Position numbers and translations under genes: made by a program
Part shown: piece by piece, positions 53,707 through 60,922 of the stretch
Layout of the letters: each line of letters begins with the position of its first letter
How positions within the stretch are numbered: position 1 is the first letter of the stretch
Notes under the pieces: generated by a model
What the model saw: only the letters and a program-made list of their open reading frames with translations
Told to the model about the DNA's origin: nothing
Databases searched by the model: none
Assembly: GCA_015061815.1 (NCBI GenBank)
Contig: SUVW01000006.1
Span: 1 to 64,000, forward strand
Length of the DNA: 64,000 bases
DNA from: Lentisphaerota bacterium
GTDB lineage: Bacteria; Verrucomicrobiota; Lentisphaeria; Victivallales; Victivallaceae
Reading direction: 5' to 3'

Positions 53707-55602
53707 CTATTTTTGGCGGTCAAGAAAAAACGCAAAGACGATCAGGTTCCACAGCAAATAACTGAAATCATGTCCTTTCTGGTGCAAATTCCAGTATTTT
53801 TGCAAAACATTTTTGTTTATAAAATCATCGCCGGTCAAGCGGGAAGAAAACAGTTTATCATACGCTTGTTCTTTCCATGAATCGCGCAGCCATGAAGCCA
53901 TCGGTACCCCGAATCCCCGCTTGGGACGTTTCAATAATTCAGGGGTTATGAATTCGGGAAACGCAGCACAAAGAATATATTTGCGGCGTTGAGCATTAAG
54001 CTTGTATTTCATCGGCAGCCTGGAGGCGAATTCAACCACATCTGTATCCAGAAACGGGGAACGCAGCTCCAACGCGTTGGCTGATGATGAAACATCTGCT
54101 TTGGGTAAAATATCCCCCGGCAAGTAGGTGCGCAAATCCAATTCCCCGAATTTTTCCACCCGGTCTTTGGCAATCAACTCCCACTCCAGAGAAGTAAATA
54201 TCTGGGAAGAATCAAAGTTTACGACCTCCTGCAGCTTTGAGCCGTACAACTCCCGTTTTATATTATCCGGACAACGATTCAGCAAGTTGAAATACCCGAC
54301 ATTTTCCGGAGAGGCAAATAATTTCAACAATCGCTTTATCCGTCCGCTGCGGCTGCGTTCTCCGTGTTCAGGGAACAAAGACGCCAATGCACTGAATATA
54401 ATCTTCCGGGCTTTTTGCGGAATCCAGTAAACCATTTCGGCATACCGCATTGCAAGATATCTCTCATATCCGGCAAATATCTCATCCGCTCCGTCCCCGC
54501 AGAGTGCAACGGATATTTTTTCTTTGGCAAATTTACTTAAAAGAGTCAGTGACAACGCAGATGCATCGGCAAAAGGTTCGCCGAAGTGTGCCGCGATCTC
54601 TTCGGCAACAAAAAAATCATCCGGTTTTATTTCACGTTGATGATGGCGCAAATTTCCGCCGGAAACCTGATTTATTATTTCGGCAGACCTTTTGGCCGCA
54701 TCCCGTTCATCATATGCAACTGTGGAAAATGCCGCTGTAAAAGTATCACAAGGTGCCGGATAAAGCATTTTCGCGGCGATCCCGGTAACAATGCATGAAT
54801 CAACACCGCCGGAAAGGAATGCCCCGATCGGAACATCTGATGCCAAACGCTTTTCGACAGCTTTTTCCACCAGAGTGCGCAATTTTGCAGTTGCTGAATC
54901 CATATTCAATGTGCTGTTTTTTATGGAGAAATCAGCCTGCCAATAACAACGGATGGATATTTGATTATTTTCCAGATTAAGTTCAAGCAAGTGTCCCGGA
55001 GGCATTTTCCGTACATTGCGATATACGGTATCCGGTTGCGGGATATATTGCAAAGACATAAAATTACTGATTGCTTCTTTATCCAATTCATCCGGGAATC
55101 CCGGATACTGCCGCAATCCGGCAAAAGTACTGGCGAAAACCAACGTATCACCATCCATAAAGTAGAGCAGGGGCTTATGTCCGAGCCGGTCCCGGCCTAA
55201 AAGCAGTTTGCGTTTTGAACGATCAAAAATTGCAAATGCAAATATTCCATCCAACTGTGAAACACAATCACTGCCGCAACTTTCGTAAAGATGAAGCAAT
55301 GTTTCAGTATCAGAATCAGTTTTGAATGTATGCCCGTTGGCAATCAGTTTGGCACGCAATTTCTGAAAATTGTAAATTTCGCCATCCAGTACCACCACAA
55401 TCCGGTCATCATCACTGACCATTGGTTGGTGCCCATTTTTTAAATCAATAACAGCCAGTCGGTTGTGTCCGAATGAAGCATCGTCAGATTCCCAAAGACC
55501 GCAATCATCCGGTCCCCGGTGTTTCTGAACTTGCATCATCGCTGCAACAATTTGGCCGCAGGCTTTGCCATGTGTATTAACGATTCCGGAAACAGCACTC
55601 AT
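53707..55602 (-). CDS. Asparagine synthetase B homologue lacking the glutaminase Cys
   Basis: A 631-residue AsnB-type protein. The N-terminal glutaminase domain keeps HRGPDDCGL near 33, HNRLAVIDL near 52 and GEIYNF near 78. However, the N-terminus reads MSAVSGIV where active enzymes read MCGI, so the catalytic Cys is Ser, and the Asn before GEIYN is Asp. The synthetase domain is intact: FLSGGVDSCIV (PP-loop), LCGDGADEIFAGYERY and SPFLDTDVVEFA. It may use free ammonia, or another nucleophile as in beta-lactam synthetase relatives. The start at 55602 is set by homology. It is divergent from tsaE. Confidence 0.87.
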   Translation of the reverse strand: MSAVSGIVNTHGKACGQIVAAMMQVQKHRGPDDCGLWESDDASFGHNRLAVIDLKNGHQPMVSDDDRIVVVLDGEIYNFQKLRAKLIANGHTFKTDSDTETLLHLYESCGSDCVSQLDGIFAFAIFDRSKRKLLLGRDRLGHKPLLYFMDGDTLVFASTFAGLRQYPGFPDELDKEAISNFMSLQYIPQPDTVYRNVRKMPPGHLLELNLENNQISIRCYWQADFSIKNSTLNMDSATAKLRTLVEKAVEKRLASDVPIGAFLSGGVDSCIVTGIAAKMLYPAPCDTFTAAFSTVAYDERDAAKRSAEIINQVSGGNLRHHQREIKPDDFFVAEEIAAHFGEPFADASALSLTLLSKFAKEKISVALCGDGADEIFAGYERYLAMRYAEMVYWIPQKARKIIFSALASLFPEHGERSRSGRIKRLLKLFASPENVGYFNLLNRCPDNIKRELYGSKLQEVVNFDSSQIFTSLEWELIAKDRVEKFGELDLRTYLPGDILPKADVSSSANALELRSPFLDTDVVEFASRLPMKYKLNAQRRKYILCAAFPEFITPELLKRPKRGFGVPMASWLRDSWKEQAYDKLFSSRLTGDDFINKNVLQKYWNLHQKGHDFSYLLWNLIVFAFFLDRQK

Positions 55603-55736
55603 ATCAACGGAAATTCCTATATTTATTTTGGCATACTTTATTAATATAGCATCAAAAAGGGATTTTTTCAATCTTTCAACTTGAATACAGGGCAAATCAA
55701 GGTTATATTTAGTGATGTGTTACAGCAGGTGTTTAT

Positions 55737-56156
55737 ATGAAAAAATTTATTTCACATTCAGAAAAAGAAACCGAGAAAATCGCATTTGAGCTGGCAGCCG
55801 GAATACCTGTCGGGAGCGTAATAACACTGGACGGTGACCTTGGAGCCGGAAAAACTGTTTTTGCCAGGGGATTTGCACGCGGTCTGGGAATTACCGAAGC
55901 AGTATCCAGCCCGACTTATACTATTGCACAAGAATATATACTTCCTGATAAAAAACGTCTTTATCATCTGGATCTTTACCGTATCTCATCCGCTGAAGCA
56001 GGATTGGCATTCGGAGTAGATGAATTTTTCAATGACCCCGGGGCGTATGCTTTGGTGGAGTGGCCGGAGAGAGTAGGGGATGTGATTCCTGATTCGGCTG
56101 TAAAAATCTTCATCCGGCATTTGGACGAGAACAGCCGGGAGATAACCCTGTCATGA
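55737..56156 (+). CDS. tsaE: tRNA threonylcarbamoyladenosine biosynthesis protein TsaE
   Basis: A 139-residue P-loop ATPase that works with TsaB and TsaD to form t6A37 in tRNA. Walker A GDLGAGKT is at 33-40, followed by SSPTYTIAQEY near 59, the YHLDLYRI strand and ALVEWPERVG near 106, all typical. AGGTG lies before the ATG. Its stop overlaps the CPBP protease start by ATGA. Confidence 0.93.
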   Translation: MKKFISHSEKETEKIAFELAAGIPVGSVITLDGDLGAGKTVFARGFARGLGITEAVSSPTYTIAQEYILPDKKRLYHLDLYRISSAEAGLAFGVDEFFNDPGAYALVEWPERVGDVIPDSAVKIFIRHLDENSREITLS

Positions 56157-56815
56157 TCGTCTCTCCTGCGCCCTGGTCCGGCGAAATAAGCGATGCTCCA
56201 GTGCGGATCGCATGGGTGCTTTTTTGCCTGATAGCCATGCCAACTCTGTTGAGAATGTGTGGTATACCATCAGAAATGCTGTCTTTGTTTTCAGTCGCGG
56301 CGGCTCTGCCGGGATGTGTTGCGCCTTTGCCGGTATTGGGAATAAAAAAAGCAGAAAGCAAAGATTTTATTTTGATTGCCGGACTTTATGCCCTGATAAT
56401 AATACTTTCTGCTGTGATAAATCTGTTTTGGCTGCCGCTGCTCAATAACCTCGGGATATCTTATTGTGACACCCAGGAAATTGTCCGGCTGCTGCAAAAT
56501 GCCAAATTCTCCGGCCGGATCATGATTTTTTTATCCGGCTGTCTGCTGACCCCGGTCGTTGAAGAGGTACTTTTCCGGCGCATGATTTATGCACAATGGC
56601 AAAAAATTCACGCTCCGACAGCATTTGCCGGAACAACGGTACTTTTTGCTGTGCTGCACTTCTTTATTTCCGGACTGCCCGGATTACTGATCATGGGCGG
56701 TTGTTTTCAATATATTTTCTTGAAAAGGCAGAATCTGTTATCTGCCATAATGCTTCACGCCCTGGTGAACACAATCGCTTTTACAATGTCTTTATTATTT
56801 ATACAGGAGATATGA
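56153..56815 (+). CDS. CPBP-family intramembrane glutamic protease
   Basis: A 220-residue protein with about six transmembrane helices. The family's catalytic motifs are TPVVEEVLFRRMIY near 131 (EExxxR), FAVLHFFISGL near 162 and HALVNTIAF near 200. Members are CAAX-type or bacteriocin-immunity proteases; the target is unknown. It overlaps tsaE by 4 bp, so the two are translationally coupled, and is 2 bp before the MarC gene. Confidence 0.85.
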   Translation: MIVSPAPWSGEISDAPVRIAWVLFCLIAMPTLLRMCGIPSEMLSLFSVAAALPGCVAPLPVLGIKKAESKDFILIAGLYALIIILSAVINLFWLPLLNNLGISYCDTQEIVRLLQNAKFSGRIMIFLSGCLLTPVVEEVLFRRMIYAQWQKIHAPTAFAGTTVLFAVLHFFISGLPGLLIMGGCFQYIFLKRQNLLSAIMLHALVNTIAFTMSLLFIQEI

Positions 56816-56817
56816 AA

Positions 56818-57438
56818 ATGTGGGAAAACCTCTGGACAGTTTTTGAAAATTCACTTTATTTTATAGCCTTGATAAATCCGGCGAGCAAGATATTTTTTCT
56901 CACCGCCCAGCGGCCGCAGCTGACAGCCGCAGAAATGCGTCACATATCCTGCCGGGCTTCACTGGTGGCGTTTCTGATTTTACTGGGATGTTGTCTGGGG
57001 GGGAATTTCGTATTGGAACATATTTTCCGGGTAAAGTTGTATGCGCTTCAATTATCCGGCGGATTGGTGTTATTGTTTTCCGGCTTGGCGGCAGTTCAAA
57101 AAGGGGTTTTTTACCACGATAACGATCAGCAAAAGCACCCGTCTTACGAAGAATTGTCGGTTGTCCCGCTGGCTGCTCCTTTGATCGCCGGCCCGGGAAC
57201 GATTGCAGCAACGATCTCATTTTCAATGCAGTACGGAACATTATCTACTCTTTTTTCACTGTTACCGGCCCTGCTGTTCAATTTATTTTTAATGCTTTCC
57301 AGCCGCTACATATCCAGAACGCTGGAATTCTTTGCCTTCGCCGGGCCGGTGATCCGTCTGACCGGACTGATCGTTATGGCGGTTGCCATGCAAATGATGT
57401 TATCCGGAGCAGGGGCATTTCTCCATTCTCTTCAATAA
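56818..57438 (+). CDS. MarC-family membrane protein
   Basis: A 206-residue protein with six transmembrane helices. The family markers are ALINPASKIFF near 18, the LQLSGGLVLLFSGL helix near 77 and PLAAPLIAGPGTIAA near 119. The MarC family's function is still unclear despite the name. The ATG at 56818 is preferred because AGGAG lies 8 nt upstream; an ATG two codons earlier overlaps the CPBP stop but is too close to that site. It closes the tsaE-CPBP-marC group. Confidence 0.85.
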   Translation: MWENLWTVFENSLYFIALINPASKIFFLTAQRPQLTAAEMRHISCRASLVAFLILLGCCLGGNFVLEHIFRVKLYALQLSGGLVLLFSGLAAVQKGVFYHDNDQQKHPSYEELSVVPLAAPLIAGPGTIAATISFSMQYGTLSTLFSLLPALLFNLFLMLSSRYISRTLEFFAFAGPVIRLTGLIVMAVAMQMMLSGAGAFLHSLQ

Positions 57439-57565
57439 AAAATAACAGTTCATATTTTAATGAATAGACAAGGTAAGCGCACTGTTTAAAAAAACTTTGC
57501 GTTTGCTTTTATAATCGGCACTTTGTCATATTTTTTATTTTTTTTATTTTTTTTATTTTTTTAAG

Positions 57566-57622
57566 TTGCATTTTTTCAAAGTAGTGCTATCTTTAGTATA
57601 TAACATGGATGGCTATGTTGTA
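57566..57622 (+). promoter_or_regulatory. Promoter and operator candidate of the glycosidase gene
   Basis: TTGCAT (57566-57571), 16 bp, TATCTT (57588-57593) with TGC as extended -10. Just downstream tataacat (57599-57606) and atgttgta (57615-57622) form an imperfect inverted repeat (7 of 8) around an 8-bp spacer. The 211-bp gap before it otherwise holds long T runs at about 57529-57562 and nothing coding. Confidence 0.5.
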
Positions 57623-57649
57623 TCATTGTTTAACTAACGGGAGTTTAGT

Positions 57650-59809
57650 ATGCATGGCACTAAAAAATTTTTTACTACCGTAAAAGCATTCTCGCTGGCA
57701 GTTATCGCTTTCCACAGCATTATTCTGTCTGCCGCTCAAACCGACTTTATAAAAGTTCTCCACCGGAGCGATATAGATGATCTGTATGATATAAACATGA
57801 ATTGCCGTTGGCTCAGAGACAATCAAATCGGATTTTCCAATTGGTATAAAACGGCAGATCGCGGCAGAAGTTTTACCAGACAATATGTTGAAAAAAGTGT
57901 AACAGTTACCCTGCTCCTGAATGACAAACCGGTAAAATTCGGCAGATTGTATAATGAAAGTTTCTGGCAGCCGGATAAAATGCGCAGGGTTCATATCGGA
58001 CTTGCCGGAGCCGGTGTGAAAATCAGGCAGGAACTGGCAATTTTCAATGACCAGACAGGTTATCTGGTCAAACTCTCCGGCTTAAAAGGAAAAACCGGTA
58101 CTCTGACTGTCACCTTGAAGAGCATGGGGCAGGGGAAAGGAAGCGTAAAAAACAATCTGGTAACATTTGATATCGATCGGGATTATCACAAAGGTTTCAC
58201 CCACTGCTTTGCAGTGTCGCTCCCTCAAACCTCCACAGCTGAAATAGCAGATGTTTCGGTAACTCCATATCCTGCCGGTTATTCAGTCAAAGACAAAATC
58301 GATACCGAGTCCCGGGCGGTGATAACTGTGCCGGTGGATGGCCAACAGGAAGAAATTGAATTTTTCCTGATCAGTGCTCTGGTAAAAACCGGTAATACCA
58401 TTCCGGTTGATGAGTTGCAGAAAAAGGTAAAAAATCCGGAAGCATTCTTTTCCAGCCGACTCAAAGAATGGCAGGATTATTTCAGCACCGCAGTTCCTGA
58501 ACTGGAAAGCAGTGATATCCGATTGCTGCAATTTTATGCATGGAACTACTATATATTCAAAGCCAACACCTATCTTGACCATGACAATTCTCCGTATTAT
58601 ATCTGTCCGAGTAAAGAGTGGAGCTGGTTGCCATTGAATTGGGATGAAGACAGTGCCCATATTATCAGTGGCGCACGCTGGTTGAATTCTCCTGCACAGT
58701 TGAAAATGATGGAAAATATGTTTTTTCACTTCATGCAAAACTCTTCTCCTCTCAGTTACGGATTGATGACAATGGCAGGATGGGAGTATTATCTGCGAAC
58801 CGGCAGCAAAGAATTTTTGCAGAAAGCTTATGATGCGATAAAAAATATACGTAAGCGATATACAAAAAATATGCGGGGTGATCTGGTCATACAACGCAAC
58901 AGCTTCCTTATCGGGTGGGATGATTCGCTCCGGTACGCCTGGGGAGGATATAATAAAAATCTCCGCAATTTTGAACGTCAGATCATGCCAGTTGATCTTA
59001 ATTCTTATCTGGTCAGGGAATGTCAAATCATGGCAGAAGCTGCAATAATTCTCGGAAAACCGGAAGAAGCTGCCTTCTGGAAAGCGCAAGCAGACAAAAC
59101 ATCCAAAGAAATCCAGCGATTGATGTGGGATGAAAACAGCGGATTTTATTATGATATCTTTGCCGATGATCATACCAAACTGATGTGCAAAGCTTCCAGT
59201 GGTTTTACTCCGATGTGTGCCGGTATCCCGAATCGCAAACAGGCAGAAAAAATGCTGAAACTATTGAAAGACCCCGGAGAATTCGGCAGCCGTTATGCCA
59301 TTCCCACTCTGGCAGTAAGCGAACCGAAACGCGGCAATAACTGGTCAGGCGATATCGCCGGACGCAACAATTGGCTGGTCGAACAAGGCTTGGCGCGTTA
59401 TGACCGGGATTCTTCGGCATGGATCACTGAAAAAACGGTTGAATTATTCATGCGCCGGGAAGGTGCCAGAGCAGGGGGATATATCAAGCCGGACAAACTG
59501 ACAGAAAACCACCGGTTGTTTGTCACGGAAATTGCCGGAGGTCTGGATATGGTGATCCGGCACATCATCGGTTTTACTCCGGAAACAGATGGTTTTTCCA
59601 TTCTGCCCGCTGCGCTGGACAAAAATATGGATCATCTGCGCTGGCAGATTGAATTCAGAGGTAAACAAATTGAAATTTACTGGGACCGTCCGAATGGGGA
59701 TATTAAATTTTCCGGAATTCCGGAAGGGTATTCTGTTTTGATTGATGGTCAACGCGTATTTAACAGTAAATCTATTCCAACCGTCAGAAAAAATTTTCCA
59801 TTAAAATAA
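57650..59809 (+). CDS. Exported (alpha/alpha)6-barrel glycoside hydrolase (GH63/GH37-like)
   Basis: A 719-residue protein with a signal peptide (about 1-29). Residues 35-270 form a beta-sandwich N-terminal domain. The catalytic (alpha/alpha)6 barrel spans about 280-680: WNWDED near 330 as in LNWDEDSAH, the LIGWDDSLRYAWGG Asp block near 421, GFYYDIF near 500, and NWSGDIAGRNNWL near 564, the region that carries the base in clan GH-G enzymes. This fits trehalase/glucosidase/mannosylglycerate-hydrolase relatives; the true substrate is unknown. It has its own promoter with an operator-like repeat. An upstream GGGAG lies about 9 nt before the ATG. Confidence 0.78.
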   Translation: MHGTKKFFTTVKAFSLAVIAFHSIILSAAQTDFIKVLHRSDIDDLYDINMNCRWLRDNQIGFSNWYKTADRGRSFTRQYVEKSVTVTLLLNDKPVKFGRLYNESFWQPDKMRRVHIGLAGAGVKIRQELAIFNDQTGYLVKLSGLKGKTGTLTVTLKSMGQGKGSVKNNLVTFDIDRDYHKGFTHCFAVSLPQTSTAEIADVSVTPYPAGYSVKDKIDTESRAVITVPVDGQQEEIEFFLISALVKTGNTIPVDELQKKVKNPEAFFSSRLKEWQDYFSTAVPELESSDIRLLQFYAWNYYIFKANTYLDHDNSPYYICPSKEWSWLPLNWDEDSAHIISGARWLNSPAQLKMMENMFFHFMQNSSPLSYGLMTMAGWEYYLRTGSKEFLQKAYDAIKNIRKRYTKNMRGDLVIQRNSFLIGWDDSLRYAWGGYNKNLRNFERQIMPVDLNSYLVRECQIMAEAAIILGKPEEAAFWKAQADKTSKEIQRLMWDENSGFYYDIFADDHTKLMCKASSGFTPMCAGIPNRKQAEKMLKLLKDPGEFGSRYAIPTLAVSEPKRGNNWSGDIAGRNNWLVEQGLARYDRDSSAWITEKTVELFMRREGARAGGYIKPDKLTENHRLFVTEIAGGLDMVIRHIIGFTPETDGFSILPAALDKNMDHLRWQIEFRGKQIEIYWDRPNGDIKFSGIPEGYSVLIDGQRVFNSKSIPTVRKNFPLK

Positions 59810-59833
59810 CCCAATAACCCCAAAAACAAAAAC

Positions 59834-59852
59834 GACAGCGATATCAGCTGTC
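59834..59852. repeat. Hairpin between the glycosidase and prepilin genes
   Basis: gacagc (59834-59839) pairs perfectly with gctgtc (59847-59852). No U-run follows, so it is either a weak termination/processing hairpin or an operator in the prepilin leader. Confidence 0.5.
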
Positions 59853-59872
59853 ACAAAGGAAGGAGTTGCATC

Positions 59873-60124
59873 ATGAAAAACACCAACCAAAAAACTTTTA
59901 CCCTTATTGAGTCGCTGGTGAAAAGATCACATCTCAATCGTAATCATGCCGATGGAAATCAAGATGGATATTCACCTGTCCTCGGACAGGTGAAGCAGTA
60001 CTGCTTCACCTGTCCTCGGACAGGTGAAGCAGTACTGCTTCACCCTGATCGAACTCCTTGTAGTTATTGCAATTATAGCGATTCTGGCAGCAATTCTGCT
60101 TCCGGCCTTGAACAGCGCACGTGA
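59873..60124 (+). pseudogene. Out-of-frame 5' part of the prepilin-like gene
   Basis: The ATG at 59873 has a strong GGAAGGAG site and starts like a prepilin (MKNTNQKTFTLIESLV). After residue 16 it leaves the prepilin pattern, enters the 34-bp tandem repeat at 59971 and ends at a TGA at 60122. In copy 1 of the repeat it reads KQYCFT and then goes out of frame in copy 2. Removing one 34-bp unit would join it without a stop to the prepilin frame ending at 60779 (290 residues). It is thus the normal start region of a gene that is off in this configuration. Confidence 0.6.
59971..60044. repeat. 34-bp palindromic tandem repeat, 2 copies plus 6 bp
   Basis: Two identical 34-bp units (59971-60004 and 60005-60038) are followed by a partial third (60039-60044). 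Each unit holds two palindromes: 7-bp arms cctgtcc/ggacagg, and gtgaagcag/ctgcttcac across the unit border. Together 59984-60015 is a perfect 32-bp palindrome. As 34 is not a multiple of 3, each gain or loss of a unit shifts the reading frame of the gene around it. Confidence 0.9.
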
Positions 60125-60779
60125 ACGCGGCCGATCCGCGAGCTGTATCAACAATCTCAAACAAATCGGTACCGGATTTGTCATGTACGGCGATGCCAAT
60201 AATGACTGGATCCCCAGAGACACTCCGCACAGCACGTATTTTCATGTGTATTGGAACGGCGCGTGGGGAGATACTTCGGTGGCGAATTATAATTGGACAC
60301 ATGTTATACATCCGTACGTCCCTCTGATTGACACCAGCCATCCGACCGCCCCGGATTACGCTGCCGGTCCGATTGCTCTTTGTCCATCTGATTCGACTCC
60401 CAACGCCGGTATTTTAAATAATCAGCCCCATTCCTGTAATAACCCATCTTATGGACTTAATTACGGTGTGGCTCGTTCCGGTGTGGATCAGGGGTATGGT
60501 ACTGCGGCATATAAAGCCTATGTACCTAAATATGACCGAATCATAAATCCTTCAAAAAAGGTTTTGGTCGCAGATTCAGAAGACAGCAGTGTTATAGGTG
60601 GAAAAAATGCAGCAAATGCGTGTACTGTCGGAGTCGATGTTGGCGTTCCTAATATCGCCAGAAGACACAATAACGGCAGTAATATCCTCTTTGCAACATT
60701 GCATGTCTCAAGCAAAACAGATGCCGAACTTGATTTATTCACCAATGCTGAGGATGGTGAACTGTACGGCTGCAGATAA
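60024..60779 (+). CDS. Prepilin-type N-terminal methylation domain protein (DUF1559-like)
   Basis: If started at GTG 60024 this is a 251-residue protein with a 5-residue leader, then [20 protein letters not shown] (residues 6-25), the type IV prepilin/pseudopilin signature with Glu+5. The residue before the Phe is Cys rather than the usual Gly. The C-terminal domain has [10 protein letters not shown] near 45 and a later [11 protein letters not shown] block, as in DUF1559 or pseudopilin-like exported proteins common in Planctomycetes and Lentisphaerota. The GTG lies in a hairpin arm and has no good Shine-Dalgarno; the better start is the ATG at 59873, which is currently out of frame. Confidence 0.7.
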   Translation: MKQYCFTLIELLVVIAIIAILAAILLPALNSARERGRSASCINNLKQIGTGFVMYGDANNDWIPRDTPHSTYFHVYWNGAWGDTSVANYNWTHVIHPYVPLIDTSHPTAPDYAAGPIALCPSDSTPNAGILNNQPHSCNNPSYGLNYGVARSGVDQGYGTAAYKAYVPKYDRIINPSKKVLVADSEDSSVIGGKNAANACTVGVDVGVPNIARRHNNGSNILFATLHVSSKTDAELDLFTNAEDGELYGCR

Positions 60780-60788
60780 TGCTTTCAG

Positions 60789-60831
60789 TCTGACACGTAC
60801 ACGGACGTCTATCGGCCGTGTGCGTGCCAGA
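60789..60831 (+). terminator. Terminator of the prepilin gene
   Basis: A long stem from 60789-60804 and 60816-60831 (GC-rich, one A/C mismatch, one G-T) with an 11-nt loop is followed by an AT-rich tail (attatatt). It starts 10 bp after the prepilin stop. Confidence 0.65.
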
Positions 60832-60922
60832 TTATTATATTCTCGATTTATATCACGTTAATTTTGAAAAAAATAACGCGGGCATGGATATTTGGTCTTT
60901 TTTCAGGGAGAAAAATAATATA

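Noticed and set aside
59971-60044. CRISPR repeats
   Set aside because: The units are directly adjacent without spacers, and lie inside a gene.
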